Positions 30,398-39,619 are shown, counted from the stretch's first letter. The stretch: 64,000 bases of DNA from Saccharibacillus deserti (GCF_013618475.1 NZ_JABJVN010000003.1:186001-250000), one strand, 5' to 3'. Numbers and translations: made by a program. The notes: generated by a model not told the origin, from the letters alone.

Positions 30398-31750
30398 TCA
30401 CTCAATCGAGAAGACTTCTTTTTCCAACAGTGCTTCCGGCTTCTGGCCGATCGGATCGCTGTGGAAATAATCGCGGATCAAGCCGTCTTTGACATAATTG
30501 GCGATCGAGATCATGATCATGCCTTGGTCGAGGGCCAGGTAGGCTTTGGCGACTTCCTCGGTCTCGATATTGACGGAGTCGTATAATCCGTATTTGCCCA
30601 TCATGTCCATCTTTTTCAGTACTTTGATATTTTCGCGGGCCTCTTTCGGGGCGTAATCGAGAGCCAGGAAAGTAGCGTGCGCCGTGACCGTCGTGCTGTC
30701 TTTGTAGCCCGAGATGCCAAGAGGCGCAGCGGCGAACTCGCTGTATCCGGTCGGCGTGGCGGAAGGCGAGAATCCCCATGCCGGATAACCTTTTTCTTTG
30801 GCGTAAGCGATCTGCAGGTCCACGTGGCGCTGGTTGTTCAATCCGAGAGCCCGGGTTCCCAACTCTTTTTCTTTGAGTACCAGGCCCGGCATCAGACCTT
30901 CGAACATGCTGCCGCCCCAGCTCGGGACGAACTTGGTGCCCTGATACGTATAATGGCCTTCGAAGACGTCCACTCCGTCGTAATTCACGATTTCCCCCTC
31001 GGGAATTTGCGACTGCCAGTCCCATTCCGGCGGCATCGTGCGGTAAATTTTCCACCAGTGCTCTTTCGGAACGTCGCCTTTGCCGATCGCGATATAGCTG
31101 GCTACCCGCGGTTCGGTATAGAACGTTCCGTAATGATGCTCGGTCAGCGCGCCTTTCGCGACGTCGTAACCGCCGCGGAATTGGCCGACTTCGGGATCGT
31201 ACAGCTTGGCATAGTCCATCTCTTCGACGAGTTTGCTCGTCTGCCCGTTCAGTTCCGGATAAGCCTGACCGACCACGATCAGACCTGCGGACAGCCATCC
31301 GTTATCGACCTGGGAGATGAACTGGCCCCAGTCTTTTTTGAGGGACGCGTCTTCCGTGTTGTACCAGTTGTAGAACAGGCCGTTCCATTTATCCATCTTC
31401 TCCAGCGAAGTCAACGTCGTTTTTAACCGGGACACCGCTTCTTTTTTCGTGATCAGCTTCATCTGTTCGGCGGACACGGTACTCATCATATACATGGAAA
31501 TATTGGTAGGAGAAGTGCGTTTGGCTTCCTCCGCGCCTTTATCCGTTATTCTGACCTCGTCGGACGTCAAACCCGTTCGGACATCGGTAAAGTCTGTGAA
31601 GTACTTATAAGTCTTTTTAGAGAGCGCTTTCAATTCCGAGGTGAATCCGGCCGGTTTGTAAGAAGTTTGGGCAAAAGCCGCAGGCGTCAATGACAAATGG
31701 GCAATCAAGGCAAAAGCGAGAACCCAGCTGAACGTCTTCACTTTTCTCAT
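30398..31750 (-). CDS. secreted glucoamylase-domain protein (PF10091-like glycosidase)
   Basis: A 450-residue protein with a signal peptide (MRKVKTFSWVLAFALIAHLS ... AAFAQ). The mature part is an (alpha/alpha)6-type helical domain: NISMYMMSTVSAEQM, NGLFYNWYNTED, SQVDNGWLSAGLIVVGQ, FYTEPRVASYIAIG, PSWGGSMFEGLMPGLV, and YPAWGFSPSATP. These match the family also described as Glycoamylase/DUF3131, which includes beta-1,2-glucanases (GH144). Acidic residues in WGGSMFE and VDNGW are likely catalytic-site parts. Substrate cannot be told. AAGGAGAACAGCC supports the start. Transcribed downstream of, but separated by a terminator from, the kinase at 31948. Confidence 0.78.
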   Translation of the reverse strand: MRKVKTFSWVLAFALIAHLSLTPAAFAQTSYKPAGFTSELKALSKKTYKYFTDFTDVRTGLTSDEVRITDKGAEEAKRTSPTNISMYMMSTVSAEQMKLITKKEAVSRLKTTLTSLEKMDKWNGLFYNWYNTEDASLKKDWGQFISQVDNGWLSAGLIVVGQAYPELNGQTSKLVEEMDYAKLYDPEVGQFRGGYDVAKGALTEHHYGTFYTEPRVASYIAIGKGDVPKEHWWKIYRTMPPEWDWQSQIPEGEIVNYDGVDVFEGHYTYQGTKFVPSWGGSMFEGLMPGLVLKEKELGTRALGLNNQRHVDLQIAYAKEKGYPAWGFSPSATPTGYSEFAAAPLGISGYKDSTTVTAHATFLALDYAPKEARENIKVLKKMDMMGKYGLYDSVNIETEEVAKAYLALDQGMIMISIANYVKDGLIRDYFHSDPIGQKPEALLEKEVFSIE

Positions 31751-31848
31751 GGCTGTTCTCCTTCCGGTTTGGTTTGGCAATCAACACTTGTATATACCCT
31801 TCTCGAAGCGGCGGTGACGCCGAACGGATCGGGCTATCGCGAAATCAA

Positions 31849-31898
31849 AATAAAGAAAAGGGAATTTCGAATAAATTCAAAATTCCCTTTTCTTTATT
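31849..31898 (-). terminator. terminator after the PAS kinase gene
   Basis: A perfect 19-base inverted repeat AATAAAGAAAAGGGAATTT/AAATTCCCTTTTCTTTATT with a 12-base loop. On the minus strand it ends in TTTTG, 50 bases past the kinase stop. Confidence 0.75.
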
Positions 31899-31947
31899 GA
31901 GATCGGCATTCTCGTGAAAGATGGCCGCCGATAGGGGATCCAACGAA

Positions 31948-33549
31948 TCAGTGGGTACGGAAGCGCACGTAGAAAGCCGTACCTTCCTTGCCGGTCGACA
32001 GATCGATCGACGCGCCGTGCTTGTTGGCAATACTGAAGCAGATCGCCAGGCCGAGGCCGGAGCCGTTTTCTTTGGTTGTATAGAAAGGCTTCCAGATCTG
32101 TTCCACGACATCGGCGGGAATGCCCGGGCCGTTGTCTTCGATCACCAGTACGGTACGGTCTTCCTGCATATAGGTCTTCAGCTGGATCCAGCCGTTCTCT
32201 CCTGTCGCTTCGAGTGCGTTGCGGACAAAGTTCAGGATCAACTGGGTAATCTGCTTGTCGTCCACTTCGATCGATTCCACGGGAGTGAGATGGGTCGTAA
32301 TCATCTTGCCGGTCACGGAAGCGTCGGCTTCGATCAAAGGCAGGATCTTGCGGATCAAATCGTTTAGATTCTCGCGTTTGAGTTGGACCATATGGTCTTT
32401 GGCAAGCGAGAGGAACTCGGTAATGATCTGATTGGCGCGGTCGAGTTCTTCAATCATGACCTGCAGGTAGGCGGGTTCCAGCGTATTCTTGCCCTGCATG
32501 AGCATCAGCTGCAGGAATCCGCGGACGGTCGTCATCGGATTGCGCACTTCATGCCCGATCCCGGCTGCCACTTCCCCGACCAGATGCAACTGCGACAGAC
32601 GCTGCAGTTCGTGTTCGTACTGCTTGTGTTCGGTCAGGTCGCTGATCATCGTCAGCAGAAGCGGTTCTCCGTTGAAATCGAGTCGGACCGTGCGGAGGAT
32701 ACAGACTTTCTCTTCCCCGGCATGGTTGGTGAAAGTGATTTCCCGGCTGATGCCTTCCGGAACGGTCGAAGATTCATCCGGCTCGGGAATCTGCCTCATC
32801 AATTCGTTCCCGCGTATCAATTCGCCGTAGCGGGTATCCATCTCGAGACGCGTAATGCCGAGCAGCAGCAAAAAAGCATCGTTCGCTTCAATGACTTCAC
32901 GGTCTTCCAATGTCGTAATAAGCATCGGATGGGGACTTGCGGCGAAGATGGCAGCGAAACGATTCTCCGATGACGACAAGAAGCGGTTGGTTTCGGCAAG
33001 CGCCGCATTTTGGCGTTCCAACTCTTCGCATCGGCCGATTCGCGCGAAAGCATGTTCCAGCTGAACGGAAATCAGATGCAGCACTTCCAGTTCGGTCGGA
33101 TCGAACGTATCGCCGGTGCGCGAACCGAAGCCCAGCGCGAACGGACGGTTTTCGTCGAACACGACCAGAGGGAAGCAGGCATATCGGCGAACGCCCATTT
33201 GACGCAGAATCCGCCCGTGAAAATCCGTCGTCTGCTGTACATGTTCGGAAATATAAGGAGTTCTGGATTTGATGACGGTGCCGCAGATGGTCTGGCCTTG
33301 ATCGAGCGAGAGCAGGGCTTCCGCTTCCGAATGGGTTACACCGCGGTGGTGGATCAGCTGAAGCCGGTAAGGGAATTTCTCTTCCACCCAGTAATTCAAC
33401 AGCAGATCCACGCTGAAATGGCTGCTTATGCAATCAAAGACATGAGTCAACAGCTGCGAAGGCGTTTCGCTGGACAGCATGCCTGGCTGAAGTTCCGTCA
33501 ATACTTGATATTTTAGCTTCAGATCGGTCTCCCCGGTACCCGGATTCAA
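31948..33549 (-). CDS. soluble GAF-PAS sensor histidine kinase
   Basis: A 533-residue kinase without membrane segments. An N-terminal GAF-like domain (to about 190: ISSHFSVDLLLNYWVEEK, YACFPLVVFDENRPFALGFG), then a PAS domain (FAAIFAASPHPMLITTLED). HisKA has GHEVRNPMTTVRGFLQLM with the phospho-histidine near 350. The HATPase has NFVRNALEAT, DNGPGIP and GSGLGLAIC. This H-box type (HEVRNPxTTxxGFLQL) is that of sporulation-type KinA-E kinases, so it may feed a phosphorelay. No response regulator is adjacent, and no ribosome site is strong (AGGTGAGTTTCG). Confidence 0.9.
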   Translation of the reverse strand: MNPGTGETDLKLKYQVLTELQPGMLSSETPSQLLTHVFDCISSHFSVDLLLNYWVEEKFPYRLQLIHHRGVTHSEAEALLSLDQGQTICGTVIKSRTPYISEHVQQTTDFHGRILRQMGVRRYACFPLVVFDENRPFALGFGSRTGDTFDPTELEVLHLISVQLEHAFARIGRCEELERQNAALAETNRFLSSSENRFAAIFAASPHPMLITTLEDREVIEANDAFLLLLGITRLEMDTRYGELIRGNELMRQIPEPDESSTVPEGISREITFTNHAGEEKVCILRTVRLDFNGEPLLLTMISDLTEHKQYEHELQRLSQLHLVGEVAAGIGHEVRNPMTTVRGFLQLMLMQGKNTLEPAYLQVMIEELDRANQIITEFLSLAKDHMVQLKRENLNDLIRKILPLIEADASVTGKMITTHLTPVESIEVDDKQITQLILNFVRNALEATGENGWIQLKTYMQEDRTVLVIEDNGPGIPADVVEQIWKPFYTTKENGSGLGLAICFSIANKHGASIDLSTGKEGTAFYVRFRTH

Positions 33550-33766
33550 CGAAACTCACCTCATTTGCTCATACTTTCCACATACGGCAATTATAACATC
33601 GGGATTGAAGGAAAAGTAGACGACAATCCGCCTGCTTCATAAAAATCATTCAAAAAAATGAAAAAAAACTTATTAATGTAAAATAAATTCTACATAGGCG
33701 GCCTCCCGCACACCATAAAAGAAAGGGAAGAAAGACTGAAAAACGTTGAAAAGGAATGAAAAAGAG

Positions 33767-33794
33767 TTGTATTTCAATCGGAATGTGATATACT
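33767..33794 (+). promoter_or_regulatory. promoter of the YhgE/Pip gene
   Basis: TTGTAT (33767-33772), 16-base spacer, TATACT (33789-33794) with TG one base upstream (extended -10). Confidence 0.65.
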
Positions 33795-33808
33795 TCTCAT
33801 CAGTACCG

Positions 33809-33835
33809 AATGACCCAAATGTTTTTTTGGTCATT
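33809..33835. promoter_or_regulatory. candidate TetR operator
   Basis: AATGACC (33809-33815) and GGTCATT (33829-33835) form an inverted repeat just downstream of the -10 box, where a repressor would block transcription. The TetR gene two positions downstream is the likely binder. The YhgE and TetR genes share direction. Confidence 0.55.
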
Positions 33836-33897
33836 TTATAGTCGGATGCTCGATATTCAAACGGTTCGAAGACAGATGGAAAGGGGCAGGACCCACG

Positions 33898-36537
33898 ATG
33901 TTCAAATCGGAATGGAAAAATATTTTGAAGCACCGGATGACGATGCTGACCGTAATCGCGATGCTGTTGGTCCCGGGACTGTACGGCCTGTTCTTCCTCT
34001 CGGCTTACTGGAATCCTTACGGTCATACGGATCGTTTGTCCGTAGCGGTTGTCAACAGCGATAGCGGAACAAATTACGAAGGCAAGCGGCTGGATGTGGG
34101 CAAAGACTTCGTGGAAGGTTTGAAGGACAACGATTCGTTCAAATGGGTCGTCACCGACAAGCAGGAAGCGATCCAGGGCCTGAATCACGAGAAATACATT
34201 ATGGTGATCGAGCTTCCGAAGGAATTCTCCAAGAATGCTTCGACCCTGTTGAACGATAATCCGCAAAAAATGAAACTGGATTATTACACGAATGCGGGCA
34301 TGGGGTATTCGTCGGCGCAGATCGCCAAATCGGCGATCAAGGAAGTCAATGAAGAGATCGCCGAGCAGGTGACCAAAGAGTACGCGACAACCGTATTCGC
34401 AAGTCTCACCGACCTGGTCGACGGGCTCAAAGAAGCCGACGACGGGGCGAAGAAACTGGATGACGGCGCTTCGGACCTGGCGGACGGCTCGCAGAAACTT
34501 GCGGACAATCTGAAGAAACTGGCCGCAAACAGCGTCTCGTTCCAGGAAGGCGTAAGCGATCTGCAGGCGGGTGCCGGCACGCTCGGCGCAGGGATCGTGA
34601 GTGCGGCATCCGGCGCTCGGAAGCTGGATGACGGCCTGGGGAATTTGTCGGGCGGCGCACGGAAGTTGGACAGCGGTATCGGTACCCTGTCGGGCGGCGC
34701 GCAGAAGCTGGACAGCGGTATCGGCACGCTGTCGGGCGGAGCCAAAAAGCTGGATGACGGTCTGGGCACGCTTCAGAGCGGTGCCAACGGATTGCAGAGC
34801 GGCGCGGCGAAACTCGGCGAAGGCTTAAACCAGCTCAAAGGAGGCGCGGATACGCTGTCCGGCGGCTCGAAGAAGCTGGAGAGCGGAGCGCAGCAGCTGA
34901 ATCAGGGGCTGGGTCAATCGAACGCCGGATTGCAGCGGCTGCAGGAGCAGCTGACTCCCTTCGCGGCAGGTATGGAGCAGCTGAACGCAGCGGTTCAAGG
35001 CCTTGGCGGACAAGCTTCGGCGGCCGTCGACCGATTGGGTGCGGCGCAGCAGCAGCTCGAACAGAAAGCGGCGGCCGTCAAGCAGCAGCAGGAAGCTCTG
35101 GCCGCTTATGTTCAGGGAAGTTCCACGATCCCGGATGCCGACAAGCAGAAACTGCTGTCCATGATGGCTGAAGCTTCCGCCGGCTCCGGCGATGCGGCAT
35201 CGCAGGGCGGAGATTCGTCGACGCTGCAGCAGTCGCTCGGGCAGCTGGATCAGCTTGCGTCGAGCACCGCCCAGTTGAATGAAGGCGCGCAGCGGATTCA
35301 GGCGGCGGTCGGCCAACTGGCCGCCGGGCAGGGACAGCTGCTGGAAGGTTCTTCGACTCTGGCCGCGGGGCAGCAGCGGCTGACCGAAGGGCTCGGCACG
35401 CTGTCGGCCAAACTCGGCGAAGCCGGGAGCGGATCGAAGCAGTTGGCTCAAGGCGCCGCTGCTCTTGCAGGCGGAGTCGGCCGGTTGAAAGACGGTTCGG
35501 CCGGTCTGGTGAGCGGCGCGGATCAACTGAAGACCGGTTCGTCGAGCCTGGTCAGCGGTGCGGATCAGCTCAAGACCGGTTCTTCCGCCCTTGTGAGCGG
35601 AACCGGCCAGTTAAAAGGCGGCTCGCACGATCTGGTCGGCGGCCTCGGCCAACTGAAAGACGGAGGCGGCCAGCTGGTCAGCGGTTTGAGCAAGCTCGGC
35701 GGTGCGACCGGCGAACTGAGAAATGGCGCCGGACAGTTGGCGGACGGTTCGGTAACGCTGAATAACGGCGTCGGCGATCTTAAGGAAGGAACGAACGAGC
35801 TGTATACCTCTTTGGCGGACGGCGTCAAAGAAGCCGGCAACGTGAGTACGGACGACAAGACGTACGAAATGTTTGCGCAGCCGGTAGAGCTTCAACATGA
35901 CGACGTTCACGATGTGACCGAATACGGCGAAGGATTGGCACCTTATATGATGACCATCGCGCTGTTTGCCGGGGCCCTCATGTTCTCGTCGGTCTATCCG
36001 CTCAAGACGCCGCAGATCCGGCCGCGTTCCGGCTGGGCCTGGTTCCTGAGCAAGTTCAGTGTCATCGCGTTCATGGCGGTTCTGCAATCGGCCATTCTGG
36101 ACGCGGTATTGATCGGGATTGTCGGTCTGCAGGTACAGAGTCTGTGGCATTTCTACGCGATTACGCTGGTGCTCAGTCTGACCTTCCTGTCGCTGCTGTT
36201 CCTGCTGTTCTCGGCATTGGGCAAAGTCGGTCAATTCATCGCTTTCCTGATCCTGCTTGCGCAGATCGGCGGCAGCGCGGGTACGTTCCCGAAAGTGCTG
36301 ACACCGGACTTCTTCCAGGCGATCAATCCTTATCTGCCAGCCACTTACGGGATTCGCGCGCTGCGCGAAGCGGTCTCGCTCGGAAACGATTGGGGTTACT
36401 TCTGGGCGCAGATCGCCCATGTCGGTCTGTTCGGAATCGTGTTCCTGGGATTGGCTCTGCTGGTGTTCTTGTTCAGCAATAAACGGATCAAGACGGGGAT
36501 CGAAGAAGAGCGGGATCTTACGCCGGCTAACGCCTGA
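33898..36537 (+). CDS. YhgE/Pip (phage infection protein) family membrane protein with repeat stalk
   Basis: An 879-residue protein. One N-terminal membrane segment (MTMLTVIAMLLVPGLYGLFFL) precedes an extracellular domain with DRLSVAVVNSDSGTNYEGKRLDVG, typical of YhgE/Pip and EsaA-type proteins. Residues about 185-660 are a long repetitive helix-prone stalk of 7- and 14-residue units (GARKLDSGIGTLSGGAQ, ADQLKTGSSSLVSG). Five or so membrane segments close the protein (ABC-2-type C-terminus). Relatives include lactococcal Pip, a phage receptor, and bacillus YueB (SPP1 receptor); the physiological role is unclear. It is followed by a TetR gene (162 bases) and a terminator. Confidence 0.9.
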   Translation: MFKSEWKNILKHRMTMLTVIAMLLVPGLYGLFFLSAYWNPYGHTDRLSVAVVNSDSGTNYEGKRLDVGKDFVEGLKDNDSFKWVVTDKQEAIQGLNHEKYIMVIELPKEFSKNASTLLNDNPQKMKLDYYTNAGMGYSSAQIAKSAIKEVNEEIAEQVTKEYATTVFASLTDLVDGLKEADDGAKKLDDGASDLADGSQKLADNLKKLAANSVSFQEGVSDLQAGAGTLGAGIVSAASGARKLDDGLGNLSGGARKLDSGIGTLSGGAQKLDSGIGTLSGGAKKLDDGLGTLQSGANGLQSGAAKLGEGLNQLKGGADTLSGGSKKLESGAQQLNQGLGQSNAGLQRLQEQLTPFAAGMEQLNAAVQGLGGQASAAVDRLGAAQQQLEQKAAAVKQQQEALAAYVQGSSTIPDADKQKLLSMMAEASAGSGDAASQGGDSSTLQQSLGQLDQLASSTAQLNEGAQRIQAAVGQLAAGQGQLLEGSSTLAAGQQRLTEGLGTLSAKLGEAGSGSKQLAQGAAALAGGVGRLKDGSAGLVSGADQLKTGSSSLVSGADQLKTGSSALVSGTGQLKGGSHDLVGGLGQLKDGGGQLVSGLSKLGGATGELRNGAGQLADGSVTLNNGVGDLKEGTNELYTSLADGVKEAGNVSTDDKTYEMFAQPVELQHDDVHDVTEYGEGLAPYMMTIALFAGALMFSSVYPLKTPQIRPRSGWAWFLSKFSVIAFMAVLQSAILDAVLIGIVGLQVQSLWHFYAITLVLSLTFLSLLFLLFSALGKVGQFIAFLILLAQIGGSAGTFPKVLTPDFFQAINPYLPATYGIRALREAVSLGNDWGYFWAQIAHVGLFGIVFLGLALLVFLFSNKRIKTGIEEERDLTPANA

Positions 36538-36603
36538 CGCAGTATGCGCCGCCGCGGGCGGCGTGCCTGCCAGTCAGACCGGCGAATACGCAAAATAGAC
36601 ACG

Positions 36604-36651
36604 AAAAAGCTTCCCGCGAGCGAGAAATCGACTGCGCGGGAAGCTTTTTTT
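36604..36651 (+). terminator. terminator between YhgE/Pip and TetR genes
   Basis: AAAAAGCTTCCCGCG pairs with CGCGGGAAGCTTTTT, loop 16 bases, T-run follows. The TetR gene therefore probably has its own promoter or depends on read-through. Confidence 0.75.
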
Positions 36652-36699
36652 GCGGGATAATGGAAACGGATGCAGAGATAGAGATAACGGAGGGACGAA

Positions 36700-37254
36700 A
36701 TGGAAACCAAGAGACGCCGGATTCTGGAAGGGGCCATGCTGTGTTTCGAACGCTTCGGATTCCGGGGAACGACGATCGGAAGCGTAGCGAAAGCGGCACA
36801 TGTCAGCAAAAGCTCCATTTACAGCTGTTTTGAAAATAAGGAAGCGCTGCTGATGGCGATCGTCGAAGACATTCTGGAAGATCTGCTGGCGGAATCGGAC
36901 CGGGTATGTCTGCCCGGACAGCCGCTGAAGGAAGATATCGACCGCACGTTCGACGCGGTGATCGCGCTGCGGGAACGCCATCGGCTGCTGGTCGGCATTT
37001 ACCGGGAAGCGCGGCAGTCCGGCGCACACGGGGTGCTGGAGATGCGCAAAGCGCTCGAAGAAGGCATTATCCGGTATATCGAACGGCTGGTACGGCGGCA
37101 TGAAGAGGATGGGGAAACGTTCCGCCTGGAGCCGAAAGTCATCGCTTTTCTGGTCTACCGCTCATATTTGCAGCTGATCTACGATTGGGACGATCTGTAC
37201 GAACCGCTGCCGCCGGAACAAATCAAAAACGCGCTGAACGCTTTTGCCCTGTAG
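36700..37254 (+). CDS. TetR family transcriptional regulator
   Basis: A 184-residue regulator with the standard N-terminal helix-turn-helix (KRRRILEGAMLCFERFGFRGTTIGSVAKAAHVSKSSIYSCFENKEALLMAI) and a helical ligand domain. TetR genes beside YhgE/Pip genes usually repress them, and a suitable palindrome lies at 33809-33835. GGAGGGACGAA is the ribosome site. The 3' end carries the left arm of its own terminator (37228-37277). Confidence 0.9.
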   Translation: METKRRRILEGAMLCFERFGFRGTTIGSVAKAAHVSKSSIYSCFENKEALLMAIVEDILEDLLAESDRVCLPGQPLKEDIDRTFDAVIALRERHRLLVGIYREARQSGAHGVLEMRKALEEGIIRYIERLVRRHEEDGETFRLEPKVIAFLVYRSYLQLIYDWDDLYEPLPPEQIKNALNAFAL

Positions 37255-37277
37255 GGCGGCGTTCGGCGCGTTTTTTT
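37228..37277 (+). terminator. terminator overlapping the TetR gene end
   Basis: AACGCGC-T-GAACGC inside the last codons pairs with GCGTTC-G-GCGCGTT after the stop, then TTTTT. The coding end and terminator stem share bases. Confidence 0.75.
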
Positions 37278-37310
37278 GGATCGGTGAAACGAAAAGGCCG
37301 GGGTTCCGGA

Positions 37311-38831
37311 CTAGGCTTCCGCCCGATAAGGCTCAGGCTGTTCTTTTTCCTGATAGAAAGCATCGATAAAAATCTGGGCATAATACGGGTCCCACTGGGT
37401 GCCTTTGCCTTCGGACAAGATCGAGATCGCTTTCTCGAGCCCCATTCCGCTGCGGTAAGGACGGTCGGAAGTCATGGCGTCGAAAGCGTCGGCTACGGCG
37501 ATAATGCGTCCGAACTTGGGAATCGCACTGCCGGCGAGCCCGTCGGGATAACCCCGTCCGTCGTACCGTTCGTGATGCGAGCGCACACCCGGAAGCAGCG
37601 GTCCCATCATCTCGGCGGGTTCTACCCGTTTGAGGATTTCTTCGCCAAGCGCCGGGTGCTTCTTGATCTGCTCGAATTCGTCGTCGGTCAACCGGCCTTC
37701 CTTGAGCAGGACATTGTCCCGAACGCCGATTTTGCCGATGTCGTGCAGCAGAGCCGTTTTGTTCAAAAGATCCAGCTCTTCGTTTTCGAGTCCGGCCCCG
37801 CGTCCGATCAGCAGCGAATATTCCGCAACGCGCTGCGAATGACCGGCCGTATAGGTATCCCGGGCATCGAGTGCCGCGGCGAGGGTCGAGAAATAACTCT
37901 GGAGCAGCTGCTCGTTGACCTGCTGCCGCTGCGACAATCCCTGCACCATGTGGTTGAAACCGGAGACGAGGCGGGAGAATTCATCCGAGTACAAATCGGA
38001 AGCCCGGACATCCAGGTTGCCGGTCTGGACGGCGCGAAGCGCTTTTTCCAGATTGCCGATCGGCTGGCGGACGCTTCGGCTGAGCAGCCAAGCGCCAAGG
38101 GAAGAGAACGCGATGCCCGATACCAGAATCAGCGAAGCCCACTGCCAGTAGTCCTCGACCAGAGGAGAATTCGTAACGGTCAGCCGGATTTGGGTAGCAA
38201 GAACGAAAAAGAACAGCGGGAAAGCGCCGATCGAGAACGCGCTCAGTTGGAACTTGCGCTGCGTCGAGACGATGACCCGGCCGTCGAGCGAAACCCGCAC
38301 CCCGTATTTCTGCTCGCCCGTTTCGCTGACCAGGCGAAGCAGGGGACGAATCGCCTGGTCGGTCAGAAAGTATTCGATCAGCGCATGCATACCGGCCACA
38401 AGCACCGCGCCGGAAGCGGCGATCCCGATATAATAAACCGGCAGTTCGACCCATCCGATCCGCATAAACAGCAGGGTAAGAAGAATGGCGGGAACGGACA
38501 AACCGAACAGATGCGGGCCCATGATACGCAGTACCGACAGCGCCGGCAGACGATGGATCTGGACATAGGCGTTCCGAATTTCGTCCAGCGACGGATTATC
38601 CTTCTGGAAAAGCCCGCGGATCGGCCGGACCTGCCGGGCGAATGTCAGCAGTTCCAAAGAGATCATAATGAGAAAAGAGACGATAAGTACGATGAAAATA
38701 CGGTCAAATCCGCCGATCGGAAGCTTGAGTGCCGAAGAAATTACGGCGCCTCCCACGCAGAGAACGGCCAGCACCGACCCGACGATGTAGTTGCGCACGA
38801 GCCGTCGTAAAAAGCGCCGGTATTCGGTCAT
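37311..38831 (-). CDS. membrane HD-GYP phosphodiesterase-type protein
   Basis: A 506-residue protein. Up to about residue 245 come about six hydrophobic segments, then a HAMP-like linker (RSVRQPIGNLEKALRAVQTGNLDVRA) and a C-terminal HD-GYP domain: GHSQRVAEYS, HDIGKIGV, KKHPALGEEILK, RSHHERYDGRGYPDGL. All metal and GYP residues are present, so cyclic-di-GMP (or related dinucleotide) hydrolysis is likely. The sensor region resembles no family I can name. It may act in motility or biofilm control. AAAAGAGGAATTCCA precedes the ATG. Confidence 0.9.
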   Translation of the reverse strand: MTEYRRFLRRLVRNYIVGSVLAVLCVGGAVISSALKLPIGGFDRIFIVLIVSFLIMISLELLTFARQVRPIRGLFQKDNPSLDEIRNAYVQIHRLPALSVLRIMGPHLFGLSVPAILLTLLFMRIGWVELPVYYIGIAASGAVLVAGMHALIEYFLTDQAIRPLLRLVSETGEQKYGVRVSLDGRVIVSTQRKFQLSAFSIGAFPLFFFVLATQIRLTVTNSPLVEDYWQWASLILVSGIAFSSLGAWLLSRSVRQPIGNLEKALRAVQTGNLDVRASDLYSDEFSRLVSGFNHMVQGLSQRQQVNEQLLQSYFSTLAAALDARDTYTAGHSQRVAEYSLLIGRGAGLENEELDLLNKTALLHDIGKIGVRDNVLLKEGRLTDDEFEQIKKHPALGEEILKRVEPAEMMGPLLPGVRSHHERYDGRGYPDGLAGSAIPKFGRIIAVADAFDAMTSDRPYRSGMGLEKAISILSEGKGTQWDPYYAQIFIDAFYQEKEQPEPYRAEA

Positions 38832-38981
38832 TGGAATTCCTCTTTTCTAAACAAAGCTGAAAACACTGTTCATGCTTGTTATCGGCCGGATACGCGTGGG
38901 TCGTTACAGCAAATTGGCCTTCCGTGCGCGGGAAAGGAAGAAAGCGGAGGACGAGTGGCCTCCGGATACGGGGGATCGGAT

Positions 38982-39419
38982 TTATCGATAGCTGCCGACG
39001 CTGGTCATCAGCGTTCGAATCGTTTCGTTAAGCGTAGAAATCTGCTCCACGTTCAGACCGCTGGACTCGACCATCGAAGCCGGGATGCAGTTGGCCTGTT
39101 CCTGAAGTTCGAGGCCCTTGGCGGTAATGCGTACGGTGACGATCCGTTCGTCCTGCTGCGAGCGGCTGCGCTGCAGCAGACCGGAAGCTTCCATTCGCTT
39201 CAGCATCGGAGTCAGCGTACCGGAATCGAGGCTGAGCACCTGGCTCAGTTCCTTGATGCTGCTCTCCTGGCGGTCCCAGAGAACGAGAAGAACAAGATAC
39301 TGCGGATAGGTCAGATTCAGCTCGTCGAGCAGAGGCCGATACATCCGGAAGATCGCCCGGGAACAGGCGTAGAGCGAGAAACATAAGTGGGAATCCAGGG
39401 CAAGTCGTTGTTGGTCCAT
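38982..39419 (-). CDS. OhrR-like MarR family redox regulator
   Basis: A 145-residue MarR protein. LCFSLYACSRAIFRMYRPLLDELNLTYPQYLVLLVLW is the OhrR signature: the reactive Cys at residue 13 and the tyrosines that activate it. DNA-binding part: SIKELSQVLSLDSGTLTPMLKRMEASGLLQRSRSQQDERIVTVRIT. OhrR senses organic peroxides. The usual target ohrA is not in the neighbourhood; only its own palindromic upstream site is. GAAAGGATCGGTACCTTC lies before the ATG. Confidence 0.9.
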   Translation of the reverse strand: MDQQRLALDSHLCFSLYACSRAIFRMYRPLLDELNLTYPQYLVLLVLWDRQESSIKELSQVLSLDSGTLTPMLKRMEASGLLQRSRSQQDERIVTVRITAKGLELQEQANCIPASMVESSGLNVEQISTLNETIRTLMTSVGSYR

Positions 39420-39437
39420 GAAGGTACCGATCCTTTC

Positions 39438-39475
39438 AAATATAAAATGTCTTATTCCTCTAGCATTTTATATTT
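39438..39475. promoter_or_regulatory. candidate OhrR-type operator
   Basis: AAATATAAAATG (39438-39449) and CATTTTATATTT (39464-39475), a perfect 12-base inverted repeat around a 14-base loop, lies 19 bases upstream of the regulator's ATG. Confidence 0.65.
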
Positions 39476-39592
39476 TGAACAACATAATTGCAATAAATTA
39501 TAGAGTAAAATCGAAATAAAAGGCATACGCCTATATTCGGTAAAGTTCGACAATAAGTGAAGGAGGCGGCAGGCAGAAGAGGAAAGCGCAGC

Positions 39593-39619
39593 AAAAAGCG
39601 GGCCGCCGAGGCGGCCCGC
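39593..39619 (-). terminator. terminator of the secreted-protein gene
   Basis: On the minus strand GCGGGCCGCC pairs with GGCGGCCCGC around TC, followed by TTTTT. It lies 42 bases beyond the stop of the gene at 39662. Confidence 0.8.

Larger units (their letters stand above)
33550..33897. other. divergent intergenic region (kinase and YhgE/Pip genes)
   Basis: 348 AT-rich bases. The left part holds a likely kinase promoter (TATAATTGCC on the minus strand near 33590). The right part holds the YhgE/Pip promoter and a palindrome, listed separately. Nothing coding is seen. Confidence 0.6.

Noticed and set aside
33898-36537. YhgE/Pip protein as part of a type VII secretion locus
   Set aside because: No EssC, EsxA or EsaB-like genes are near; the context is only a TetR regulator.
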